Counted from the stretch's first letter, positions 1 to 5,247 are shown. The stretch: 5,774 bases of DNA from Moraxellaceae bacterium (GCA_030684415.1 JAUXNL010000064.1:1-5774); one strand, 5' to 3'. Notes: generated by a model from the letters alone, not told the origin. Made by a program: numbers and translations.

Positions 1-6
1 TCTCCG

Positions 7-37
7 GTCGCTGCCATGACAGCGACACGAATGTGTC
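7..37. repeat. two adjacent small hairpins
   Basis: Two perfect inverted repeats lie side by side. GTCGCTG (7-13) pairs with CAGCGAC (20-26) around a 6-nt loop, and GACAC (24-28) pairs with GTGTC (33-37) around GAAT. They share three bases, so only one can form fully at a time. They lie beyond the 3' end of the leftward operon and are not followed by a T-run in either direction. They may be 3'-end structures of the operon mRNA or part of whatever lies left of the window. Confidence 0.35.
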
Positions 38-67
38 AGATAGGGTGATGGCTTGAGCGCCGACCAG

Positions 68-85
68 AAATCCTGGACAGGATTT
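68..85 (-). terminator. possible bidirectional terminator after the diiron operon
   Basis: AAATCCTG (68-75) and CAGGATTT (78-85) are perfect inverted arms, best folded as a 7-bp stem with a GGAC or GTCC tetraloop. Read leftwards the hairpin begins about 30 nt after the stop codon of the gene at 115-1047. The outer stem is A-rich on one side and T-rich on the other, as in compact bidirectional terminators. The T-run is only 3-4 nt and forms part of the stem, so termination strength is doubtful. Confidence 0.4.
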
Positions 86-114
86 TCAGCCGGCGATGTT
101 TGTCGGAACAGCTC

Positions 115-1047
115 TCAGGCAGCGGGCCGCCATGTCAGCTCGCGAACCCAGGTGGGAATCGGTGGCAATGCCTGCTTTGGGATGTAGCTGGTGAGTTTGA
201 CGGCGGCATCCACCGGCACGTGATACAGCCGGTTACGACGATTGACCATCCAGCGGCCATGCTGACGAATCAGCTGGAACCACGGATTGCGGCGCCCGTC
301 TGCCGTGCGCCCGCCGATCTTCTCGAATTTCTTCATGACCTCGTAGAGCTTGTCTTCAGACAGTCCGAGCTCAACAATGTTGTCGCGCATCTTGTTCAGC
401 AGCGGGAAATAGACAGCGATGCCCAACAACAGGCGCGGATCTACAATCGGCCCCATCATTTTGACCAGTTGGATAAAGCTCTTGTTATAGCCCTGCATTT
501 CCATGACGGTGAAGCCGACACCCAGATGCCGCGATTCGTCGCCATTTATTTTCTCGAAGGCCTCATGGCAAACCGGATCGTCCACCGTATCCAGCAAGAA
601 CTTGCACAGCGCGCCATCGAGCGCGATTTCCAGCATGGGAATGACTGCCCCCAGCACATAAAACGGCATTTCATCCGCATACCTGTCCAGCCACTCGATG
701 ACCAAACGCAGATTGATGTTGGGCTCTGGCAGCTCATCGCCATCGAGCATGCCCCAGCGCTTCATCAGCGCCATTTCGGCATTGGCATGGCGTTGCTCTT
801 CGGCATGGAAGTAGGTGTAAATCTCGCGCAGCGTCGCGGTTGGCGCCTTTTTTGCCATGGCCGCAAAGCCACGCGCCCCCACATGCTCGATCCACATGAG
901 ATCGGCCATGAACGCCTTCAGCTTGGGCCATTGCTCAGGGGTGATGCGCTCGACACCGGGCGCATCCCAGTCAATATCCGCCAGCGCCCATTGGGTGGAG
1001 CGCACTTTTTCCAGCATCTTCTCAAGATCAATCGAGGCCATTTTCAT
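115..1047 (-). CDS. ferritin-like diiron protein, function unknown
   Basis: This 310-residue protein shows the complete ligand pattern of a four-helix-bundle diiron protein. E54 (in WIEHVGARG) is followed 30 residues later by E84-x-x-H87 (in HAEEQRHAN). E140 (in MLEIALDG) is followed 31 residues later by E171-x-x-H174 (in GDESRHLGVG). This E/ExxH/E/ExxH order and spacing is that of ribonucleotide reductase R2, rubrerythrin and acyl-ACP desaturase-type enzymes, so an oxygen-activating di-iron site is a reasonable inference. There is no signal peptide, so it is probably cytoplasmic. The C-terminal third (about 220-310) is basic and proline-containing and matches no domain I recognise. It is the last gene of a leftward operon, 75 nt after a second diiron-type protein. 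A GGAG lies only 3 nt before the ATG at 1047 but 9 nt before an in-frame ATG at 1041, so translation may start at 1041 (MASIDLEK). The fold is fairly secure. The reaction is unknown: oxygenase, desaturase or a redox/storage role all remain possible. Confidence 0.82.
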   Translation of the reverse strand: MKMASIDLEKMLEKVRSTQWALADIDWDAPGVERITPEQWPKLKAFMADLMWIEHVGARGFAAMAKKAPTATLREIYTYFHAEEQRHANAEMALMKRWGMLDGDELPEPNINLRLVIEWLDRYADEMPFYVLGAVIPMLEIALDGALCKFLLDTVDDPVCHEAFEKINGDESRHLGVGFTVMEMQGYNKSFIQLVKMMGPIVDPRLLLGIAVYFPLLNKMRDNIVELGLSEDKLYEVMKKFEKIGGRTADGRRNPWFQLIRQHGRWMVNRRNRLYHVPVDAAVKLTSYIPKQALPPIPTWVRELTWRPAA

Positions 1048-1065
1048 CTACTCCGGTGTGGGACA

Positions 1066-1082
1066 GGCTGTGCAGCACAGCC
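1066..1082. repeat. 17-bp perfect palindrome between two operon genes
   Basis: GGCTGTGC (1066-1073) and GCACAGCC (1075-1082) are perfect 8-bp arms around a single central A. As RNA this gives a stable 7-bp stem with a 3-nt loop. It sits in the 75-nt gap between the two diiron genes, about 18 nt before the GGAG ribosome binding site of the downstream gene. There is no following T-run, so it does not look like an ordinary terminator. An mRNA processing or stabilising hairpin, or a protein-binding palindrome, would fit. Confidence 0.5.
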
Positions 1083-1122
1083 GTCATTCGTAACCATGAC
1101 AAAAAATGAATCACAACAAGCA

Positions 1123-2040
1123 TCAGGCGACCTGACGCACCTGCGGCATCACGGTCTTGCGTAAATTGGTCTGTAATTCGCCCTGCTCACCGAAAAACTT
1201 TTCACTGAAGCGGGCCAGCAGTTCTCGGGTGTCATGATCGTTGGGGTGAAAACCCGGGCGGAAATAATCCAGCAGTTTGGGCGCCACTTTTCCGAAGAGC
1301 CCACGCGGCCCGTAAATCATGCCGAAGCCCTTGGCGTGCTGGCGCAGCAACCGTGGATTGAAGAGTGAGCCGTCGGAGGCCATGAGCACAGCCTGCATGG
1401 AAGCCAGCGCTGCAATCAGGATGACGGTGGTGGGAATCATGGTGCCGGCACGTAGTGCATAGCTGCCGATCACTTTCTCGTACACATCGTAGGCCACGGC
1501 CTTGTGCTCGGTTTCTTCCATCATGTGCCAGAGCACGAAATTGCCGACCGGCTTGTCGAAGCCGTCCTGTACCTCCTGGCTGCCGAGCACATATTCGGAA
1601 ATGATGGCGGTGTAATGCTCCAGTGCTACCGTGGTCGACAGTTGTGCGGCCTTGGGCAGCCGCTTGGCAAGAAAGCGCAGGCCGTCGCGCGTAAACCGGT
1701 CGAGCTTGCGCACCGGATACCCCATCCGCGTATAAACCTCGTTGACGGCGTCATGCTCTTTGCCGTGCATGGCTTCTTGTCCGATAAAGCCGGTGACGCG
1801 GGCGTCCAGCTCCGCATTCTTGATGCGCTTGCGGTAATGGCGGACCGACTCGATGAAGAAACGCTCGCCTTGCGGAATCACGGCCGAAAACGCCATGAAG
1901 AAAGCCGAAGCAAACGCGTTGTCGTCATAGAAGTATGGTTTCAACGGCGCATCGTTAAAGCCGAAATCCATATGCCGGATGGGCACGGCCGGATTGTCAT
2001 GACGGGCATTGGCAACAGCAGCATGGGCAGGCATGTTCAT
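1123..2040 (-). CDS. PF10118-like 'metal-dependent hydrolase' with diiron ligand pattern
   Basis: This 305-residue protein resembles the family annotated as predicted metal-dependent hydrolase (PF10118/COG3687), judged from motifs such as GQEAMHGKEH, ALEHYTAI and EETEHKAVAYDVY. Those motifs fit a second ferritin-like diiron site. E59 in helix 1 is followed 30 residues on by E89-x-x-H92, and E141 is followed 35 residues on by E176-x-x-H179. H96 and E64 are extra conserved-looking polar residues. Hydrolase activity in this family is a database label and I see no hydrolase motif. Residues about 200-220 form a strongly hydrophobic stretch (IPTTVILIAALASMQAVLM), which suggests a membrane-embedded or membrane-attached helix. 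The start at 2040 is chosen because AAAGGA lies about 8 nt upstream. A start at 2115 would add 25 residues and run into the end of the dehydrogenase gene. It lies 58 nt after that gene and is surely co-transcribed with it. Family assignment is fairly sure; function is not. Confidence 0.85.
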   Translation of the reverse strand: MNMPAHAAVANARHDNPAVPIRHMDFGFNDAPLKPYFYDDNAFASAFFMAFSAVIPQGERFFIESVRHYRKRIKNAELDARVTGFIGQEAMHGKEHDAVNEVYTRMGYPVRKLDRFTRDGLRFLAKRLPKAAQLSTTVALEHYTAIISEYVLGSQEVQDGFDKPVGNFVLWHMMEETEHKAVAYDVYEKVIGSYALRAGTMIPTTVILIAALASMQAVLMASDGSLFNPRLLRQHAKGFGMIYGPRGLFGKVAPKLLDYFRPGFHPNDHDTRELLARFSEKFFGEQGELQTNLRKTVMPQVRQVA

Positions 2041-2098
2041 GTCAGTTTCCTTTATCTTCAGAGTGAAGCGATGACAACACGTCAGAGCGGCATGACGT

Positions 2099-2932
2099 TC
2101 AAGTGGCCGCGCCACGCGCCATCAGCCTGCCGATGATTCCCGAGCCCCGGTTGTAGCTGACCGGCGCAAAGCGCTTCAGGCGCCAGACCATGCGCGCGTC
2201 AAACTGCGGCAACACATAAAGCTGGTTGCGGTCGAGTGCATCGAGCGTGGTGATGGCAACGCTTTCAGGCGAAACCCCCGTCCACTCCATGAGCTTGCTG
2301 CCCATCTTCGAGGTGCCGGCCGGAATGCGGCCGTCGCGCACGATGTTGGTTTTGACAAAGGTCGGGCAGAGCGCGGTGACATTGACGCCTGTGCCGGCCA
2401 GCTCGGCCTTGAGGGTTTCGGAGAGAGCGAGCACGGCCGCCTTGGTGACGTTGTAGGGGCCCATGAGCGGGGCCGCGGCAAAGCTGGCGGTGGAGCAGAC
2501 ATTGATGATGCCGCCACGACCCAAGGCCCGCAGACGCGGGGCAAACACGTGACAACCGTGCACGACGCCCCAGAGGTTGACCCCGACGGTCCACTGCCAG
2601 TCTTCAATCGGAATCTCGCCAATCGGGCGACCACCAATACCGACACCGGCGTTGTTCACCACCAGATCGGCCGGGCCGCCAAACCAGTGTTCGGATTCGA
2701 CTGCCAGGTTCTCGACACTGGCCAGCCCGGAAACGTCACATTTGACGGCCAATGCCTGACCGCCGGCGGCATTGATCAGGCTGACCGTTTCTTCGGCCGC
2801 CGCCAGATTGATGTCGGAACACACCACACGTCCGCCACGCTTGGCGATTTCCAGTGCAAACGCGCGCCCTATACCGCTACCGGCGCCGGTGACGACGGCC
2901 GAAGCCTGCTTGGTGACTTTCTTGCGGAACAT
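2099..2932 (-). CDS. short-chain dehydrogenase/reductase (classical SDR)
   Basis: This 277-residue protein is an NAD(P)-dependent oxidoreductase of the classical SDR type. Visible motifs in order are the Rossmann glycine motif TGAGSGIG (15-22), D40 at the end of strand 2 (favouring NAD(H) over NADP(H)), D66-V67 contacting adenine, NNAG (93-96), N119 of the catalytic tetrad, S147, Y160 and K164 in YNVTK. S147 is 13 residues before Y160, the expected spacing, so the enzyme should be active. The usual PG after strand 6 is replaced by CPTFVKT (189-195). The C-terminal extension (about 240-277) is basic, with VWRLKRFAP, and could touch membranes or an acyl substrate. It is the first gene of the leftward operon. 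A GAGAGGG lies about 6 nt before the ATG at 2932, which supports this start. Substrate cannot be told from sequence; an alcohol or ketone produced or used by the diiron proteins is the natural guess. A divergent TetR gene probably controls it. Confidence 0.93.
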   Translation of the reverse strand: MFRKKVTKQASAVVTGAGSGIGRAFALEIAKRGGRVVCSDINLAAAEETVSLINAAGGQALAVKCDVSGLASVENLAVESEHWFGGPADLVVNNAGVGIGGRPIGEIPIEDWQWTVGVNLWGVVHGCHVFAPRLRALGRGGIINVCSTASFAAAPLMGPYNVTKAAVLALSETLKAELAGTGVNVTALCPTFVKTNIVRDGRIPAGTSKMGSKLMEWTGVSPESVAITTLDALDRNQLYVLPQFDARMVWRLKRFAPVSYNRGSGIIGRLMARGAAT

Positions 2933-3002
2933 GACTGCCCTCTCTGCGTGGCCTGCATTGCCGTTGTGGCAACGCCTTGACCTTTACATTGATGACTGTC
3001 AC

Positions 3003-3030
3003 CTTATTCCGACCATTTGTTCGGATTCAA
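3003..3030 (-). promoter_or_regulatory. candidate promoter of the SDR-diiron operon
   Basis: Reading leftwards, TTGAAT (3030-3025) is a fair -35 box and AATAAG (3008-3003) matches four of six -10 positions, with a 16-nt spacer. Transcription would start near 2996, giving a leader of roughly 60 nt before the ATG at 2932. Both boxes fall on the arms of the palindrome at 3003-3031. The match is modest and is supported mainly by position. Confidence 0.35.
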
Positions 3031-3031
3031 G
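3003..3031. promoter_or_regulatory. candidate TetR-family operator
   Basis: An imperfect palindrome lies between the divergent genes. The left arm CTTATTCCGA (3003-3012) and right arm TCGGATTCAAG (3021-3031) are reverse complements apart from one mismatch and one extra base, around an 8-nt centre. The inner core TCCGA...TCGGA is exact. TetR repressors bind such dyads in divergent promoter regions, so this is the likely site of the regulator at 3051-3740. A weak rightward promoter (TTTACA at 2983, TATTCC at 3005) would also be covered. A separate short dyad TGACTGTCA (2993-3001) and a hairpin CGTTG/CAACG (2962-2974) lie nearby. Confidence 0.5.
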
Positions 3032-3035
3032 TCGG
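3018..3035 (-). repeat. 18-bp inverted repeat, left copy (upstream of tetR)
   Basis: On the minus strand this reads CCGACTTGAATCCGAACA, identical over 18 bases to the plus strand at 3732-3749. It includes the right arm of the proposed TetR operator and the -35-like TTGAAT facing the dehydrogenase operon. Identity stops abruptly at both ends. Confidence 0.9.
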
Positions 3036-3050
3036 GATCACGCCGCCGCC

Positions 3051-3740
3051 ATGCCCAAACCCACGCCCCCTGAAAACCGCACGCCGCCACTGCCCGAAAG
3101 TCGGCCCAGCATGCCGCGCAAGCCGCAGCAACGGCGCTCGCGCGCCACCTTCGATGCGATTGTCGAGGCGGGCTTCATCTGTGTGGCCGAGCGCGGCATC
3201 GAGGCCACCACGACCCGGCATATCGCCGAAATCGCCGGCATCGGCGTGGGCTCGCTCTACGAATATTTCCGCAACAAAGAAGCGGTGTTCGATGCCATGA
3301 ACCAGCGCTTCGTGAGTGATGTGGTGGCGATGTTGCAGCCACTGATGCCGGAACTGGTGCGCCTGTCCATCGGCGATGCCATCAAGCTGATGCTCGACAA
3401 CTTCGGTGACTTCCTGAACCGCAACAACCAGCGCTACCTCAAGTGCGCGCGCCAGGCCATGCGCGTGGAGCTGAAAAACTACATGGAGCCGATCACCCGA
3501 CTGCTGATGGAGATCGTCATGCAGCATGTGCTCCACAACCCCGAACACATGCGCCTGCGCCGCATTCCGGCGATGAGCTATATCTTCATCAACGGCGGCA
3601 TTTATTCGGTGGTGCAGCATTTGTCCGACCCGAATCCGGTCATCAGCTACGAAGAACTGTCGCAAGGCATTGCCGACATGGTGAGCCACTATGTGGCACA
3701 GGAGTTGTTGCTGACGGCCAACGCTCCAACTCCGACTTGA
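3051..3740 (+). CDS. TetR/AcrR-family transcriptional regulator
   Basis: The protein has 229 residues from the ATG at 3051. The N-terminal helix-turn-helix domain spans about 27-82. Its hallmarks are RRSRATFDAIVEAG, then TTTRHIAEIAGIGVGSLYEYF (53-73) and NKEAVFDA, the typical TetR recognition helix and following helix. The rest is an all-helical ligand and dimerisation domain with no name I can assign; NGGIYSVVQHL (181-191) is a helix of the C-terminal core. Most TetR proteins are ligand-released repressors, so it probably represses the divergent dehydrogenase-diiron operon and itself. The start is uncertain. The reading frame is open back to 2772, the site before 3051 has only a distant GGGA, and ATG 3111 (MPRKPQQRR) would remove a proline-rich tail and still keep the whole domain. 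The stop codon lies inside the right copy of an 18-bp inverted repeat whose other copy is in the operator region. Confidence 0.9.
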   Translation: MPKPTPPENRTPPLPESRPSMPRKPQQRRSRATFDAIVEAGFICVAERGIEATTTRHIAEIAGIGVGSLYEYFRNKEAVFDAMNQRFVSDVVAMLQPLMPELVRLSIGDAIKLMLDNFGDFLNRNNQRYLKCARQAMRVELKNYMEPITRLLMEIVMQHVLHNPEHMRLRRIPAMSYIFINGGIYSVVQHLSDPNPVISYEELSQGIADMVSHYVAQELLLTANAPTPT

Positions 3741-3749
3741 ATCCGAACA
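3732..3749 (+). repeat. 18-bp inverted repeat, right copy (over the tetR stop)
   Basis: CCGACTTGAATCCGAACA here is an exact reverse-complement copy of 3018-3035. It contains the last codons and the TGA (3738-3740) of tetR and continues 9 nt past it. It faces the gene at 3874 in the same sense that the left copy faces the dehydrogenase operon. A TCGG partner arm is not found 8 nt further on, so this is at most a half-operator. A degenerate copy (14 of 18 bases) lies within tetR at 3625-3642. Confidence 0.9.
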
Positions 3750-3873
3750 GGGCAGCGCACTAGCGTCCGCCTGCCGTTGCCGCCACCCGGGTCTTGCTCG
3801 TCAGGTTGTACGCCGCCGCCCTGCTCTGCCGCACACCAACGGCTACATGCCATCCTGATGCCGAGAACCGACC

Positions 3874-4563
3874 ATGTCCCTGTCCTCCCCTTTTGTTGCC
3901 TGCCCCTTGCGCCCGCACATTCCCGTCGAGCTGGCGGCACTCACCGAACGCTCGCGCAGCCGCCTGAGCGACGCCGACAAAAAAGCCGGCGCGCAATTAC
4001 TGGCTGATGCCTATTGCGACCTGCTGGATCACTTTCTGACAGACATGCTGCATGAAGTGCGCAAGACCCATCCCTCGCACATGATGGACGAAGCCCTGCA
4101 CATGACCGAAGAAGTAAAAGCCAAGATTCACCACTACCTAGGCTGGATTGTCGGCTTTTTATCCAATGCCCGGCTGGTGCCGGTCATCGCACACTTCAAC
4201 GGACTGGTGCATGAAATGGAGTTGCATGGGCAACGCCAGCATTTTGTGGCGTTTCCTGTCAGCCCCGCTCTTGCCGCCAATGGCAAACGTGTGTTGGCAC
4301 AATTGCACACAGGTACGCTCGCGGATATCGGTGAGGGCATGGAGCTGCTGATACAGGCCGTGGAAGAAGGCCTTGAACCCCTGGCGCTGACGCCAAAAGC
4401 GCTGATGAAATTCAACTTCGTGGTGGACAAGACCCTCAACGGCGTCATCAGCCTGATCATGTCGTTGTTCAACCGCATGCTGCGCAAGATGGGCCCGCAT
4501 CTGCCACGCGATCTGTATCCGCAAATCGCGGTGCATCTGGAGCGCTTCCTGATCGTGGCCTGA
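3874..4563 (+). CDS. uncharacterised helical protein
   Basis: I do not recognise this 229-residue protein. It has no signal peptide and no clear metal or nucleotide motif. It appears largely alpha-helical: an amphipathic region at 18-62, a His- and Met-rich helix at 64-90 (THPSHMMDEALHMTEE), a semi-hydrophobic stretch at 88-110, and another at 183-205 (VVDKTLNGVISLIMSLFNRML). The second could lie against a membrane. The region around 112-128 holds several histidines (HEMELHGQRQHF). Codon use and the absence of a competing reading frame support it as a real gene. The ATG at 3874 has only a weak GAG upstream, so the start is moderately sure. It follows tetR in the same direction after 133 nt. 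The right copy of the 18-bp repeat lies in that gap, so it may share TetR control, or it may be read through from tetR. Confidence 0.72.
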   Translation: MSLSSPFVACPLRPHIPVELAALTERSRSRLSDADKKAGAQLLADAYCDLLDHFLTDMLHEVRKTHPSHMMDEALHMTEEVKAKIHHYLGWIVGFLSNARLVPVIAHFNGLVHEMELHGQRQHFVAFPVSPALAANGKRVLAQLHTGTLADIGEGMELLIQAVEEGLEPLALTPKALMKFNFVVDKTLNGVISLIMSLFNRMLRKMGPHLPRDLYPQIAVHLERFLIVA

Positions 4564-4593
4564 CCATCGGATCACGAGTGCTTCACCCTGAAA

Positions 4594-4613
4594 GCCGCCA
4601 GATCACCGGCGGC
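4594..4613 (+). terminator. GC-rich hairpin after the unknown gene
   Basis: GCCGCC (4594-4599) and GGCGGC (4608-4613) form a 6-bp all-GC stem with an 8-nt loop, 30 nt after the stop codon at 4563. There is no T-run after it. It may slow transcription or protect the 3' end; a classical intrinsic terminator is not shown. Confidence 0.35.
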
Positions 4614-4658
4614 ATCCGCATCATCCCAACGTACATCCGGCATCGGCCCGGAGCGCAC

Positions 4659-4676
4659 ATTTGACACCGGTCAAAT
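4659..4676. promoter_or_regulatory. FNR/CRP-family-like palindrome upstream of hsp20
   Basis: ATTTGAC and GTCAAAT are perfect 7-bp arms around ACCG. The core TTGAC-N4-GTCAA has the geometry of the FNR-type box TTGAT-N4-ATCAA, with one symmetrical change in each half. Its centre is about 60 bp upstream of the predicted hsp20 transcription start, near the class I activator position. The regulator is inferred only from this resemblance. Confidence 0.45.
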
Positions 4677-4691
4677 TGGCAACATTCCCCC

Positions 4692-4719
4692 CTTGAAAGC
4701 CCAAAAGCCGCCCCTATCT
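4692..4719 (+). promoter_or_regulatory. sigma-32 (RpoH) heat-shock promoter of hsp20
   Basis: CTTGAA (4692-4697) exactly matches the sigma-32 -35 element and is preceded by a C-run as in groE promoters. CCCTATCT (4712-4719) matches the -10 consensus CCCCATnT at all but one position, with a 14-nt spacer. Transcription should begin about 4725-4728, leaving a leader of roughly 85 nt. The gene it drives is a small heat-shock protein, which independently supports the call. Confidence 0.85.
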
Positions 4720-4721
4720 TT

Positions 4722-4809
4722 TTTCCTGTACCGGCACGGCAACGTGCCCACCCTCAACCGGCATGCCTGAACATGCTCGAGGGGAGTTCCAGCCAGTTGC
4801 TACAGGAGA
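4722..4809 (+). promoter_or_regulatory. structured hsp20 5' leader, possible RNA thermometer
   Basis: TCCTGTA (4724-4730) is perfectly complementary to TACAGGA (4801-4807). A U-G and a U-A pair extend this to 9 bp (4722-4730 with 4801-4809), which would bury the AGGAG ribosome binding site (4804-4808). Inside this closing helix sit a perfect 6-bp hairpin with a GCAA (GNRA) tetraloop (4733-4748) and a 5-bp hairpin GCATG/CATGC (4761-4776). The predicted transcript start falls within the anti-Shine-Dalgarno segment, so the full 9 bp may not be present in the mRNA. This is a structural inference. Confidence 0.4.
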
Positions 4810-4812
4810 CCC

Positions 4813-5247
4813 ATGATGAGCGCCCTCATTTCCCGCAGCCGTCTGCTTGACGATCTTTTCCGTGATTTCGCTTCCGGTTATACCTTGCGCCCGCTGCATG
4901 GTAGCCCCCTCCCCGCCGCCGACCGGATCAAGGTGGACATCAGCGAGAATGATGACGCCTACACCGTAATGGCAGAAATACCCGGCGTTTCCAAAGAAGA
5001 CATTCATGTCACGGTCGAAGGTAATGTGGTGAGCCTTCACGCAGAGATAAAGCAGCAGGATAGCCAGCAAAAAGACGGAAATATCGTGCACAGCGAACGC
5101 TATTACGGTGCGGTATCGCGCAGCTTCCAGCTACCCGTGGAGCTGGATGAAGCAGAAGCCAGTGCGCGCTATGAAAACGGCATCCTGACCTTGCTGCTGC
5201 GCAAAAAGAAAATCGGAAGTGGATCGCGTCGCGTCGCGATCCAGTAA
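4813..5247 (+). CDS. small heat-shock protein, Hsp20/alpha-crystallin family
   Basis: This 144-residue protein is an ATP-independent holdase that keeps unfolding cytoplasmic proteins soluble for refolding by other chaperones. A short N-terminal arm (1-37, with LLDDLFRDF) precedes the alpha-crystallin domain at about 38-131. Recognisable parts are VDISENDDAYTVMAEIPGV, KEDIHVTVEGNVVSLHAE, SRSFQLP, and the signature A118-x3-N122-G-I-L125. The C-terminal tail ends with V141-A-I143, a variant of the I-x-I motif that docks onto neighbouring dimers to build oligomers. Length is normal for class A/B bacterial sHSPs. AGGAG (4804-4808) lies 4 nt before the ATG at 4813 and 7 nt before the ATG at 4816, so the second methionine may be the real start. 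It has its own sigma-32 promoter and appears monocistronic. The coding end contains a perfect hairpin (5221-5242). Confidence 0.96.
   Translation: MMSALISRSRLLDDLFRDFASGYTLRPLHGSPLPAADRIKVDISENDDAYTVMAEIPGVSKEDIHVTVEGNVVSLHAEIKQQDSQQKDGNIVHSERYYGAVSRSFQLPVELDEAEASARYENGILTLLLRKKKIGSGSRRVAIQ
5221..5242. repeat. perfect inverted repeat in the last codons of hsp20
   Basis: GGATCGCG (5221-5228) and CGCGATCC (5235-5242) are perfect 8-bp arms around a 6-nt loop, with a TCGCG repetition inside. The sequence encodes the C-terminal oligomerisation tail (GSRRVAIQ). In mRNA it would be a strong hairpin just before the stop codon, and may protect the message or slow terminating ribosomes. Confidence 0.55.

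Noticed and set aside
100..1164. Long plus-strand reading frame of 354 codons opposite the ferritin-like gene
   Set aside because: It is antisense to a protein with clear diiron motifs, has no ribosome binding site, and its translation resembles no domain. GC-rich codon use readily leaves the opposite strand open.
2041..2115. N-terminal extension of the PF10118-like protein to 2115
   Set aside because: It overlaps the end of the dehydrogenase gene, and a good AAAGGA site stands before the ATG at 2040.
1504..2136. Plus-strand frame of 210 codons opposite the PF10118-like gene
   Set aside because: The minus-strand protein has a well-placed ribosome binding site and family motifs; the plus-strand product has neither.
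2772..3050. N-terminal extension of TetR back to 2772
   Set aside because: It would overlap the 5' part of the divergent dehydrogenase gene and cover the shared promoter region. The extra residues resemble no TetR part.
3027..3689. Minus-strand reading frame of 220 codons opposite tetR
   Set aside because: The plus strand encodes an evident TetR helix-turn-helix. The antisense product is His-rich and low in recognisable structure, as is typical of a shadow frame.
3018..3749. tetR as a small transposable unit with terminal inverted repeats
   Set aside because: There is no transposase, no target-site duplication is visible at the flanks, and the right repeat lies within coding sequence. The regulatory reading is preferred.
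4791..4812. ROSE-type thermometer, from TTGCT (4797-4801) next to AGGAG
   Set aside because: TTGCT ends only two bases before the Shine-Dalgarno, leaving too small a loop for the ROSE hairpin. The 4722-4809 pairing is the better candidate.
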